Assembly: GCA_963850415.1 (NCBI GenBank)
Contig: CAWKLE010000002.1
Span: 62,001-126,000, forward strand
From: VAXT01 sp963850415
GTDB lineage: Bacteria; Actinomycetota; Thermoleophilia; Gaiellales; Gaiellaceae
Direction of reading: 5' to 3'
DNA length: 64,000 bases
The position numbers and the translations under genes were made by a program. Positions 25,083 to 33,848 of the stretch are shown piece by piece; position 1 is the first letter of the stretch, and the number at the start of each line of letters is the position of its first letter. Below the pieces are notes generated by a model that was not told where the DNA came from, searched no databases, and saw nothing but the letters and a program-made list of their open reading frames with translations.

Positions 25083-26812
25083 CTAGCGGACTCTTTCCTT
25101 GACCTGCGCGACCCACTTGAGGGACTGCAGGTAGGCGAGGGACTTCGGCCGCCTCAGGACTTCCGCGCTGCGCAGGCTGAGCATGAACTCCTGGGGGCCG
25201 TCGAACGCGCGCATGCGCAGGCCGCCCGTGGCGAGCCCTGCGGGACGTGTGCGTCGGAGCCTGCGCCCATCGTGAGGTTGTACTTGCGCGCGAAGCGAAG
25301 CGCCTCGTCGTTGTAGGCCTCGAAGAGCAGGCGCGCGTTGTAGACCTCGAAGACGTCGATGTCGGCGAGGTGGCGGTGAAGCGTCGACGGCTTCGGGATC
25401 GAGTGCATGCGATCGAACGGGTGGGGGACATAGACGAGGCCGTTCTGCGCCTTGATCGCGGCGACCGTGTCCTCGAAGGACATGCCGCGCGGGATTTCCT
25501 CTTTCAGGAAGAGACCGATCACCTCGCCCTGGCCGTCGGTCTTGACCTCCTCGCCCGGGATGACGATCAGGTCCCGGCCGCGGGCGAGCTCGACCGCTTC
25601 GAGCGCGCCGCCGAACACGTTGTGATCCGTGACCGCGATCGCGCCGAGGCCCGCGGCCTCGGCTGAGTCGAGGACGTCCTCGACCTCCACGGAGCAGTCC
25701 GCCGACCACGACGTGTGCAGGTGGAGGTCGGCGAGGATCCACTCGCGGTCGTCGAGAGGCTCACGTGCTCTCGGCGTGCGCTTCCGGTGCCCGAGGCCCT
25801 GGTAGAGCTCTTCGAGCTCGCCCGCGACGTCTGCGAACGACTTGCCCTCGACGCTGCGCGTGGCCTCGGCCGAGAGCTGGCCGCGCAGCTCGTCGTCCTC
25901 GGCGATTCGCGCCAGCCCTGCGGCCGCCAGCTCGGGCTGCTCCTGAACGCCGGGCGGCGACACGACCGCCACGCCCGCCGCAGCCGCTTCGAGCGCGACC
26001 CGGGACAGCCCGTCGAGTGCCGGGACGAAGATCGCGGCGTCGCGCAGGATGCCTGCTCGGCTCTTCCCGTCACGGCCCGTTCGAACATGTGCGCGGCCTC
26101 GAAGCCTCGCGGGAATCGTCGGCCGGCCGGCGAGCGCCTTCGTCCGCAGGAACACGAGCTCCCAGTCGTCGAGCTCGCGCATCGCGCGCAGGACCGCCCG
26201 TGACAGCGGCCGCTCGATCGGTCGCCACTCGAGGACGACGAGGTTCCGTTTCGGCCCAGGGCGGAAGAGCTCGGGATCGACGCCTTCGTCGATGATCTGG
26301 TACTCGCCCGGGAACCGCTTCGCCGCGGCGTGCGCAGCTTCGGGCGACGACGCGACGAGTGCGTCGATGCGCGCGAGCAGCTTCTCGCGCCGCGCCTTCG
26401 CCGGCGGATACCCGAGGCGCTCCGGCGAGAAGAAGCTCGCGACCGTGAGGGCCCGTGCGTCGCGGAGAGCGAGGTACGAGAGGCTCGGCAGGCCGGGCTC
26501 GAAGCCGTGCACGACGTCGAACCGGCCGCGTGCGAGCGCGGTCGCGAGGTTCGCCTGCACTCCGACGGGCAGCCCGATCCGGCTCCGCCGCGAGATCGGC
26601 ACCGCAGGCCCGAGCGCGATCAAAGGCTGCTCGGCTCCGTTCCGCAGCGCACGCCTCCCCGCGGCGAGGTCGGACGCACGGTTCGAGGGCGCCAGGACGC
26701 TCACGGAATGGCCGCGCTCCCTGAGTGCCTCCGCCACTCCGGCTACGTGCTCGTTCACGTCGTGCGGCTTCGACCACGAAAACGGCGTCACCAGGCAAAT
26801 TCGCAAGGCCAC
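25083..26812 (-). CDS. GT4-like glycosyltransferase fused to a PHP phosphoesterase domain
   Basis: Residues 1-345 are a GT-B fold of the GT4 type: it opens MALRICLVTPFSWSKPHDVN with the family SxPxxVxEH pattern and contains VALEAAAAGVAVVSPPGVQE, the donor-binding helix. Residues 358-575 are a PHP domain with the metal ligands HLHTSWS (364-370), TDHN (395-398), GEE (420-422), HPFD (464-467) and GSDAH (518-522). One shift near 25228 (missing G) leads to LATGGLRMRAFDGPQEFMLS and the stop. Start ATG 26812 lies 40 bases from the divergent tetR gene. The donor, acceptor and phosphoester substrate are unknown. Confidence 0.8.
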
Positions 26813-26852
26813 GGCTTCCGAGTGTAGTGCGGTCCTCTAGAGTTCCGGCCCT

Positions 26853-27449
26853 GTGGCTGTCCCGGCTCAAGAAGCCAAGAGGCGCCAGATCATGGAGGCC
26901 GCGGTTCGCGCGTTCGCCCGCAAGGGCTACCACGCGTGCCGGGTCGGCGAGATCGCCGAGGAGGCTGGTGTCGCCTACGGCCTCGTCTACCACTACTTCG
27001 GGTCGAAGGAAGAGGTGCTCCAGGAGATCTTCCGGGACACCTGGACCCAGATGCTGTCGCGGATCCGCGAGGTCGCCGACTCGGGCGAGCCTACGGATGA
27101 GCAGGTGCGGAAGGTGACCGCGCTCCTCCTCCGGACCTGGCGCCGCGACCCCGACCTCGTCCGCGTCCTCGTCCAGGAGGTGACCCGCAGCCCCGAGCAG
27201 CTGAGGCGCCAGATCGACGAGATCGGCCACGCCTACGAGGCGCTCGAGCAGATCGTCGTCAACGGCCAGAAGTCGGGCGAGTTCCGGGACGACATCGACT
27301 CGAGGCTCGCTTCGATCGTCTTCTACGGCGCGCTCGAGGAGGTTCTCACCGGCTGGGTGATGGGCCAGCTGCCGGACGGGGACGAGGACATCGCGAAGGC
27401 CGAGCACGACGTCTCGACCCTGATCTCCGACGGCTTGCTGAAGCGCTGA
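26853..27449 (+). CDS. TetR-family transcriptional repressor
   Basis: GTG 26853 gives 198 residues. The N-terminal helix-turn-helix is QIMEAAVRAFARKGYHACRV followed by GEIAEEAGVAYGLVYHYFGS, a standard TetR DNA-binding domain; the YFGSKEEVL end is typical of the FadR/YfiR group. The C-terminal domain is helical and may sense a lipid-like ligand. It lies divergent from the GT-PHP gene and 57 bases before the convergent end of ino1. The nearest operators would be in the 26813-26852 gap, but no clear inverted repeat was found. Confidence 0.88.
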   Translation: MAVPAQEAKRRQIMEAAVRAFARKGYHACRVGEIAEEAGVAYGLVYHYFGSKEEVLQEIFRDTWTQMLSRIREVADSGEPTDEQVRKVTALLLRTWRRDPDLVRVLVQEVTRSPEQLRRQIDEIGHAYEALEQIVVNGQKSGEFRDDIDSRLASIVFYGALEEVLTGWVMGQLPDGDEDIAKAEHDVSTLISDGLLKR

Positions 27450-27506
27450 AGAACGACGACGGGGACCGGTCGGCCGGCCCCCGTCGCGTAGTGCGGGTAC
27501 TCGGAA

Positions 27507-28658
27507 CTACGACCGGCTGCTTGCTTTTGGTTTCGCCGCCTTGCGCGCGTACTTCTTGATGAAGGTCTCGACCGCCGCGTGGGCGTCGTCGTCCGGAAGC
27601 TGCTTCGGCGGCGACTTCATCAGGTAGGCGCTCGGGCCCTCGAGCGCGCCGCCGACGCCGTTGTTCAGCGCGAGCTTCGCCAGCCGGACCGCGTCGATCA
27701 CGATCCCGGCCGAGTTCGGCGAGTCCCACACCTCGAGCTTGAGCTCGACGTTGAGCGGCACGTCCCCGAACGCGGAGCCCTCCATGCGGATGTACGCCCA
27801 CTTGCGGTCGGTCAGCCACGGCACGTGGTCCGACGGTCCGACGTGGACGTTCCCGGCGCCGAGGTCGTAGTCGAGCATCGACGTGACGGCGTTCGTCTTC
27901 GAGATCTTCTTCGACTCGAGGCGCTCGCGCTCGAGCATGTTCAGGAAGTCGGAGTTGCCGCCGACGTTGAGCTGCATCGTCTTGTCGAGCTTGACGCCGC
28001 GCTCGCGGAAGAGCGAGGTCAGGACGCGGTGCGTGATCGTCGCGCCGACCTGCGACTTGATGTCGTCGCCGACGATGGGCAGCCCTGCGTCCTCGAAGCG
28101 CCGGGCGAAATGGCCGCCCTTCGCGATGAACACGGGCATGCAGTTCACCATCGCGCAGCCGGCCTGGAGAATCTGCTCGGTGTACCACTTCGTCGCTTCC
28201 TCCGAGCCGACGGGGAGGTAGTTGACGACGACGTCCGTGCCGGTCTCCTTGAGGATGTTCACGACGTCGTCGGTGTCGCCGGGAGCTTTTTCGACGACCT
28301 CGCTGAGGTACTTGCCGATCCCGTCGTGCGTCATTCCGCGCGAGACCGTGATACCGGTCTTCGGAACGTTCGCGAACTTGATCGTGTCGTTCGGCTCGGC
28401 CCAGATCGCGTCGGCCAGGTCCTTCCCGACCTTCGTGGTGGTGACGTCGAACGCGGCCGTGAACTCCACGTCGCGGACGTGATAGCCGCCGAGGTCGACG
28501 TGCATCAGGCCCGGGACGAACTCGTCCGGCGACGCGTCTTTGTAGTACTCGACGCCCTGGAGGAGCGAGTTGGCGCAGTTGCCGACTCCGATGATCGCGA
28601 CGCGAACCTTGTCGCTCGAGCGTGCCTTTCCGTTCTGACTGCCGTTTGTACGGGGCAT
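27507..28658 (-). CDS. ino1: myo-Inositol-1-phosphate synthase
   Basis: ATG 28658, preceded by GAAAGGAACCA, gives 383 residues. The NAD-binding loop is VRVAIIGVGNCANSLLQGVE; later blocks DVVVNYLPVGSEEATKWYTE, KSQVGATITHRVL, NVGGNSDFLNM and DHVPWLTDRKWAYIRMEGSAF match actinobacterial Ino1. The enzyme turns glucose 6-phosphate into inositol 1-phosphate, the source of phosphatidylinositol and mycothiol. The upstream regulator gene is open in the same frame without a stop, so a long fusion is formally possible. Genes upstream on this strand encode lipid-headgroup enzymes. Confidence 0.92.
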   Translation of the reverse strand: MPRTNGSQNGKARSSDKVRVAIIGVGNCANSLLQGVEYYKDASPDEFVPGLMHVDLGGYHVRDVEFTAAFDVTTTKVGKDLADAIWAEPNDTIKFANVPKTGITVSRGMTHDGIGKYLSEVVEKAPGDTDDVVNILKETGTDVVVNYLPVGSEEATKWYTEQILQAGCAMVNCMPVFIAKGGHFARRFEDAGLPIVGDDIKSQVGATITHRVLTSLFRERGVKLDKTMQLNVGGNSDFLNMLERERLESKKISKTNAVTSMLDYDLGAGNVHVGPSDHVPWLTDRKWAYIRMEGSAFGDVPLNVELKLEVWDSPNSAGIVIDAVRLAKLALNNGVGGALEGPSAYLMKSPPKQLPDDDAHAAVETFIKKYARKAAKPKASSRS

Positions 28659-28981
28659 TGGTTCCTTTCGGGAAGTTGGTGCGCCGAGCCGCTCGGTGAG
28701 CGACTCGACGACGACGGTGTTCGTGCTTGTGCGGCGCTCGCGCGCGGCGGCCGCGAGCTGCCGCTTGAGCTTGGGCGGGATGCGAAGGAGGACGACGCCG
28801 GTCTCGCCTGGAACCTGGCCCCGGCGGCCACTCGGGGTGAAGTCGACGCCGAACGCGTCTGCGAGGGCTGCGACCGCGACGTCGTTTAGCGTGCTCTCCT
28901 GGCGGGCGACCTCCCGGGCGAGGCGCCGCTTCAGAGTCTTCGGCATCCGGACGAGGATGCTGGTCTGTTCTCTCTCGGCAT
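28659..28981 (-). CDS. Tandem ribbon-helix-helix regulator, in frame with ino1
   Basis: Two RHH units follow each other: TSILVRMPKTLKRRLAREVA with the helices through LNDVAVAALADAF, and VVLLRIPPKLKRQLAAAARE with STNTVVVESLTERLG. Each has the beta strand (LVRMP, LLRIP) that reads DNA. No in-frame ATG precedes the first strand; ATG 28981 (MPRE...) fits if a GA of the GAGAGA run is spurious. The frame has no stop before ino1, so either a natural fusion or a lost stop exists. TGCTAGCA repeats touch the start. It probably represses its own operon. Confidence 0.7.
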
Positions 28982-28982
28982 C

Positions 28983-29046
28983 TGCTAGCAGCGAACTGCT
29001 GCTAGCAAGTATCAGCGAGTCCGGAGCTGCGCGCGAACTGCTAGCA
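28983..29046. promoter_or_regulatory. Three TGCTAGCA palindromes, likely operator of the RHH regulator
   Basis: The palindrome TGCTAGCA occurs at 28983-28990, 29000-29007 and 29039-29046; the last two share GCGAACTGCT... context. They lie at the start of the RHH gene and overlap the end of the upstream phosphotransferase gene. RHH proteins bind arrays of short palindromes, so these are good operator candidates. Direct experimental support is absent. Confidence 0.6.
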
Positions 29047-29595
29047 CTCGCTGGACGACCGTGATCCAGGCCGTGGCCGTCAGCAGATAGATCGCCCAGG
29101 GCAGGGCGCCCCACGGCGCGAGGACGAGCCCGGAGACGATCACGACCACGCGCTCCGCCCGACTCCCGATCCCGACGTCGCCCTTGAGGCCGAGCGCCTC
29201 GGCGCGTGCTCGTGTGTAGCTGACGAGGAACGAGCCGGCGACGGCCCCGAACGCGAAGGCCAGCGCCACCTGGTTCCCGTCCCGCGAAAAAGATGAGCGC
29301 GATCGAGCCGAGCATGAACGCCTCGCCGATGCGATCGGTCGTCGAGTCGAGGAACGCGCCGAAGGGCGTGCCCTTCCCGCTCGAGCGGGCGAGCGCGCCG
29401 TCGAGGATGTCGAGCACAGAGCCGACCACGAACAATGCGGCCCCGACCCAGAAGCAGAGCAGCTCGGCCCGGTACTCGAAGTAGACAATGACGGCCGCGA
29501 TCGTGCAGATAGTGACGCCCGCGAACGTGAGCGCGTCGGGCGAGACCCGCGAATTGCGCGAGGTGCGACATCGAGCGCGCGGCAGCGCGGCGCAC
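29012..29595 (-). CDS. CDP-alcohol phosphatidyltransferase, possibly phosphatidylinositol(-phosphate) synthase (frameshifted)
   Basis: The family signature D-G-x2-A-R-x8-G-x3-D-x3-D is complete in VLDILDGALARSSGKGTPFG followed by AFLDSTTDRIGE. Membrane helices surround it (LLCFWVGAALFVVGSVLDIL, LAFAFGAVAGSFLVSY, ERVVVIVSGLVLAP). Frameshifts near 29545 and 29285 split the frame; the last part ends VLAVRAQLRTR. The start is unsure: GTG 29595 or further up. It transfers a phosphoalcohol onto CDP-diacylglycerol; with ino1 two genes on, inositol phosphate is the likely acceptor. Confidence 0.8.
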
Positions 29596-29630
29596 GCCCG
29601 CCGTATATGCGTCCTTCAGGCCTGCGCTCG

Positions 29631-30391
29631 TCAGGCCGGCGCCGGTGCCGCCCGGCGGACGAAGAAGCGCCGGAGGTGCTTCCGGTTGACGACGGCCGCG
29701 GCGATCGAGGCGACATGATCCCGCCCACGATGTCGAGCCAGAAGTGGTTGCCCGTCGCCATCACCGAGAACCAGACCCAGAGCGGCCAGAGGAGCCACAG
29801 CGCCTTGGCCCACTTCGTCCGCACGATAAGAAGAGCGCGACGCCGATGATCAGCGAGTCCGCCGCGTGCAGGCTGGGCATCGCCGCGTACGGATTCGCGT
29901 CGGCGCGCACGATGGCGCTGTTGTGGTTGATCCCGAAGTTTGTGAGCGTGTCCACGAAGCCGAGCTCCGGGAACATGCGCGGCGGCGCCGTCGGGACGAG
30001 GACGAATCCGATCAGCCCGATCACGTTCGCCAGCAGCAGCGTGTTCCGAAGCTGCACGAAGTAATCGTTCCGCCGGAGATAGACCCAGAGCAGCACGATG
30101 CCGAGGACCGTGAACTGCGAGTGCCAGTACGTCAGGGCCGTCAGCCTCGCGCAGTAGCCCGGACGATGCGACGAAGCTCTGGATCGACAGCTCCCAGAGC
30201 CCGGTCAGCCGATGCTCGACGTCGGCGACGCGGAGCCCGTTCTGGAAAGCCTTGAACGGATCGCGGTCGGCGACCCCGCGCGTGTAGCGGTACGCGTACA
30301 GGAACCCGAACCAGATCGCCAGCTGGCGAACGAGGTCGAGATACCCGTGCGGAAGAAAGCGGGCTCGAGCTGCCGAGGCGGCTGCGGACAC
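29631..30391 (-). CDS. PAP2-superfamily membrane enzyme, inositolphosphotransferase-like (frameshifted)
   Basis: The product has about six membrane helices. It starts MSAAASAARARFLPHGYLDL and carries the PAP2 motifs PYAAMPSLHAADSLIIG (PSxH) and ATGNHFWLDIVGG (HxxxD). This spacing and the LVPTAPPRMFPELGFVDT loop are typical of the PAP2_3 group, which includes inositolphosphoryl-ceramide synthases and actinobacterial lipid phosphotransferases or phosphatases. Shifts near 30160, 29830 and 29715 are needed. It is the first gene of the run PAP2, CDP-alcohol transferase, RHH, ino1, so a role in inositol-lipid metabolism is likely. Confidence 0.75.
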
Positions 30392-30420
30392 GGCACGTCA
30401 TTCTAAACTCACACACGGTC

Positions 30421-31251
30421 GTGACGGAGTCCCCTCGTCAGCTGGTCGATCAGTGGAGCGAGGCGCTCCTCCGGACTTCCGGCTACGAGAAGAGCGGCTT
30501 CGCGGCGGGTTTTGACGCAAATCGCCCGTCACCGCCGGAAACCGTCGCCGATCTCTTGTGCCTTGAAGCACAAATGGAGCGGCCCCGGCTCGTCGTCGAC
30601 CTGGGTAGCGGAACCGGGCTCTCGACGCGGCCCTGGGCCGATCGGGCCGATGAGGTCGTCGGCGTCGAGGCGAGCCCGGAGATGCGCGCCGAGGCCGAAG
30701 CGGCGACCGCGGCGGGCAACGTCCGCTTCGTCCAGGCCTATGCCCAGGCGACCGGGCTCGACGAGGGCACGGCGGACATCGTCACCTGCTCGCAGGCACT
30801 CCACTGGATGGAGCCCGAGGCGACGCTCGCCGAGGCCGCGCGCATCCTTCGCCCTGGAGGGGTCTTCGCCGCGTACGACTACGACTGGCCGCCGATCGTG
30901 CACTGGGAGGTCGAGGCCGCGTTCGAGGAGATGCTGCGGCGCCTGCGAACCGGGCGGCGGCCCGACGAAGAGCGGATGCGCTACGCGAAGGAGGGACATC
31001 TCGAGCGGATCAAGTCGAGCGGCCGCTTCCGGTACGCGCGCGAGATCGTCCTGCACTCGAAAGAGCGCGGCGGCGCCGGGCGCATCGTCGGGATGGCCCT
31101 CAGCCTCGGCCCGTTGACGGTCATGCTCCAGAACGGCACGACGGAGGAAGAGCTCGGGCTGGCGGCGCTTCGGGAGACGGCCGAGCGTGCGCTCGGCGAC
31201 CGCGAGGTGGACATCTACCTCGGCTACCGCGTTCGACTCGGTGTGAAGTGA
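30421..31251 (+). CDS. Class I SAM-dependent methyltransferase
   Basis: GTG 30421 gives 276 residues. Motif I is LVVDLGSGTGLSTRPWADRA, motif II VVGVEASPEMRAEAE, and the post-motif ADIVTCSQALHWMEPEATLA with ILRPGGVFAAYDY are typical of UbiE/methyltransferase-11 enzymes. The LHWM stretch is common in trans-aconitate/tellurite-like small-molecule methyltransferases. The substrate is unknown. The next gene begins in a GTGA overlap at 31248, implying coupled expression, and the divergent PAP2 gene starts 29 bases upstream. Confidence 0.85.
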   Translation: MTESPRQLVDQWSEALLRTSGYEKSGFAAGFDANRPSPPETVADLLCLEAQMERPRLVVDLGSGTGLSTRPWADRADEVVGVEASPEMRAEAEAATAAGNVRFVQAYAQATGLDEGTADIVTCSQALHWMEPEATLAEAARILRPGGVFAAYDYDWPPIVHWEVEAAFEEMLRRLRTGRRPDEERMRYAKEGHLERIKSSGRFRYAREIVLHSKERGGAGRIVGMALSLGPLTVMLQNGTTEEELGLAALRETAERALGDREVDIYLGYRVRLGVK

Positions 31252-32328
31252 GGACCGCCCTTCGCGCGGCGGCGCTGCTGGCTGCGGCCATCTCCGTGCT
31301 GGCCGGCTGCAGCGACGAGCACGGCGCGACGAAGACGGCGGCGACGGCCTCCCGCAAGGCGACCGGGCCGACGCGCACGCAGGACGTCGCCTGGGTCGTC
31401 CTCCTACGGAAGTGGGAGGACCCGCATGTCCCGCCGGGGGTCACGTGCGACGGAAATCGCGGACGGCGTTCGGCGCAAGGCGCGCAAGCAGTCCGAGCTC
31501 GACCTCGCGGTCCGCCCGCTGCAACGGTGCGCGGAGTCGCTCGACAAGGAGGTCGGCGCTCCGCTCGTTCCGCGCTACCGGGAGAGCTACGCGCTCTTCG
31601 GCTCCGCGTGCTCGGCCGTGGCGGCCTGGGGGCGAGCGCTCGACGAGGCTGCCGGCTCGGGCGACGGTGACCTGCTCCGCAGCGTCGGTCAGAAGGAGAC
31701 CCGCGTCGGGGAGGCGCTCGACGAGGCGCAGCGGGAGCTCGGGTCGTCGTTCCTCGCGGTCCAGCCGCTTCCGATCAAGGGCGGGAACGTCTCGACGAGC
31801 AGGATCGAGCCGCGGTTCGGGCGCGCGATGAACAAGCTCGTCTACAAGAGCGAGGACGCCGCGCAGCTCGAGGTGCGGTGCTGGTCGAAGAAGGACTGGC
31901 CCAAGGTCAAGTACGAGTGGGGCGGCTACGCGGGCAACCTCGACTTCGCCGGGTTCGCGTACGACGACTTCCGCGTCAGCATCGCGCCCGAGTACTGCGC
32001 GTCGCTTGTGGGGCTCGTCTACGAGCACAAGCGCCCGACCGCAGGTGTGCCGCTCTTCAGAGCCGCCGCTTCGGTCGAGTTGCTCGCGCACGAGGCCGGA
32101 CATCTCTTCGAGTCGGAGACGAACGAGGCTCGGACCGAGTGCCACGCGGTGCAGCAGGTCGCCGAGATGGGTCGGATCCTGGGCCTCGGGCGCGAGTACT
32201 CGGACGAGCTCGCGCGCGTGTACTGGGAGGATCTCTATCCGCGGAACCTGCCGGCCTACAAGACCTCGCTGTGCAGGAACGGAGGGCCGCTCGACCTCAA
32301 CCCGTCCAGCGACGAGTGGCCGAGCTAA
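31248..32328 (+). CDS. Lipoprotein with an HEAGH zinc-peptidase motif (one frameshift)
   Basis: GTG 31248 overlaps the preceding stop. The N-terminus is a lipoprotein signal, ALLAAAISVLAGCSDEHG, with lipidation Cys 21 or so. The frame shifts near 31445 and then runs openly through ARKQSELDLAVRPLQRCAES to a C-terminal domain containing ELLAHEAGHLFESETNEART followed by ECHAVQQVAEMG, where HEAGH and a downstream Glu/His could bind zinc. Four cysteines may form disulphides. It resembles unnamed actinobacterial secreted metalloproteases. Its last four bases overlap the convergent moaA. Confidence 0.6.
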
Positions 32329-33315
32329 CCGCCGATCTGGGACATCGAGCGCGACGCCCCGGACGAAGCCGGGGTCGTTGATCTTGTGCTTGAGCTCCTT
32401 GTGACGGACGGCGAAGCGGATCAGGTCGGCCAGCTGCTCGTCACTCGCGCCGTTCCGTAGCGGCTCCTTCAGGTCCCACTCGCGTCGTGAGAAGAGGCAC
32501 GTGCGAAGCTGGCCGTCCGCGGTCAGCCGGATCCGGTCGCAGCTGGAGCAGAAGGGCTCCGAGACCGGGTTGACGAAGCCGATCTCGCCCGCGCCGTCCT
32601 CGAACCGGAAGCGACGGGCTGTCGAGGACGGCTTGGCCGGGATCTCCTCGAGCGGCCAATGCTCCTCGATGAGGGCGCGGATCTCGGCTCCCGTGAGCAC
32701 CTCGTCGTCGCGCCACGCCTGGTCCGCGTCGAGCGGCATGAACTCGATGAAGCGCACGACGTACGGCTTGCGGCGCGCCAGTTCGGCCAGCGCCGGAACC
32801 TCTTCCTCGGTGAAGCCCTTGATCGCGACGCAGTTGACCTTGATCGGACGAAGCTCGGGGTAGCGCTCGGCCTCCGCCAGGCCCGCGAGCACGCGGTCGA
32901 GCGCGTCGCGGCGCGTGATCTCGGCGAAGCGGACGTGGGAAAGCGAGTCGAGCGAGACGTTGATCCTCGTCAGCCCCGCCTCGACGAGCGGGCCGGCGAG
33001 CCGGTCGAGGAGGACGCCGTTCGTCGTCAGCGACAGGTCGCGCACTCCATCGACCGCGCCGAGCATCGCGACGAGGACGGGCAGATCGCGGCGAACGAGC
33101 GGCTCGCCTCCGGTCAGGCGCACCTCGTCCACGCCCATCGCGGCGAGCACGGACACGAGGCGGCCGATCTCCTCGAAGCTCAGGACCTCCTCGCGCGGGA
33201 GCCACTCGAGGCCCTCGGCGGGCATGCAGTAGCGGCACCGGAAGTTGCATTTGTCGGTGACCGAGACCCGCAGGCTGCGGATCTCTCGGCCCCAGGAATC
33301 GGTGAGCGGCTCCAC
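32325..33315 (-). CDS. moaA: GTP 3',8-cyclase MoaA, molybdenum cofactor synthesis
   Basis: The radical-SAM cluster CNFRCRYC (Cys 22, 26, 29) follows the usual opening MEPLTDSWGREIRSLRVSVTD. TGGEPLVRRDL is the SAM site, and FCSSCDRIRLTADGQLRTCL supplies the second Fe-S cluster. The native end needs one base change near 32357 (GGGGCGTCGCG) to finish ...RSMSQIGG, with the conserved C-terminal Gly-Gly, at 32325. The enzyme makes cyclic pyranopterin precursor from GTP together with MoaC, which is not in this window. Confidence 0.92.
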
Positions 33316-33419
33316 GGATCCAGGTTACCCAGGTTTCGACCAGGCCTAGCGCGCGGTATTAGACGCTGGCGACTCTCGCGCGGGAGAGGTGACCCTCGAA
33401 AGCTCGAAAGGAGAACGAA

Positions 33420-33584
33420 ATGTCGGAATCGGAGCAGGAAGGCGGCCAGGGCGGACAGGAAGGCGGCGGCGGCCAGGAGGGCGGCGGCCAGGAAGGCGGC
33501 GGTGACATGGGCGGCGGCGGCGGCCAGGAGGGCGGCGGCCAGTCCGGCGACGACATGTCCGGCGGCGGCAGCGAGTCCGCCTAG
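33420..33584 (+). CDS. Tiny Gly/Gln/Glu-rich low-complexity protein
   Basis: After GAAAGGAGAACGAA the ATG at 33420 opens a 54-residue frame, MSESEQEGGQGGQEGG..., made almost wholly of repeats of EGGGQ/QEGGG and ending GGGSESA. The good ribosome-binding site and a terminator at 33609 support a real gene. It is too short and skewed for a folded enzyme. It could be a structural or surface peptide; no relative was recognised. Confidence 0.6.
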   Translation: MSESEQEGGQGGQEGGGGQEGGGQEGGGDMGGGGGQEGGGQSGDDMSGGGSESA

Positions 33585-33608
33585 CCCGAACAGCTCTTTC
33601 CGTGAACA

Positions 33609-33634
33609 ACAGGGCGCTCTCCGGGGCGCCCTGT
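33609..33634 (+). terminator. Intrinsic terminator after the Gly-rich gene
   Basis: ACAGGGCGC-TCTCCGGG-GCGCCCTGT forms a nine-base-pair stem and is followed by CGTTT. It lies 25 bases after the stop of the Gly-rich gene and would end a plus-strand transcript. Confidence 0.6.
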
Positions 33635-33704
33635 CGTTTCCCAACACGTCCCGGTGCCAGTCACAGTGACAGTCACCGCGGACCTGGCTGGAAGGGAGGT
33701 GACC

Positions 33705-33848
33705 ATGGCCGAGAACGACGAGCTCGACGAGGAGCGGCCTCGGGAGACCGAGCCGAACCCGACCCAGGAGCGCATGGACGAGACGGGCCAGAGCGAGAGC
33801 GACCGCCCAGTCGACGTACCGTGGGAGGCGGACGAGGAGGAGGGTTAG
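33705..33848 (+). CDS. Small acidic protein of unknown function
   Basis: GGGAGGTGACC precedes ATG 33705. The 47 residues, MAENDELDEERPRETEPNPT to VPWEADEEEG, are strongly acidic with no hydrophobic core, so it is probably disordered. It overlaps the end of the convergent ATP-grasp gene by four bases. The sound start signal is the main support; function is unknown. Confidence 0.5.
   Translation: MAENDELDEERPRETEPNPTQERMDETGQSESDRPVDVPWEADEEEG

Noticed and set aside
33420..33584. Regular short repeats that could suggest a CRISPR array
   Set aside because: The units vary from about 12 to 24 bases, have no spacers and are explained by a Gly-rich coding frame.
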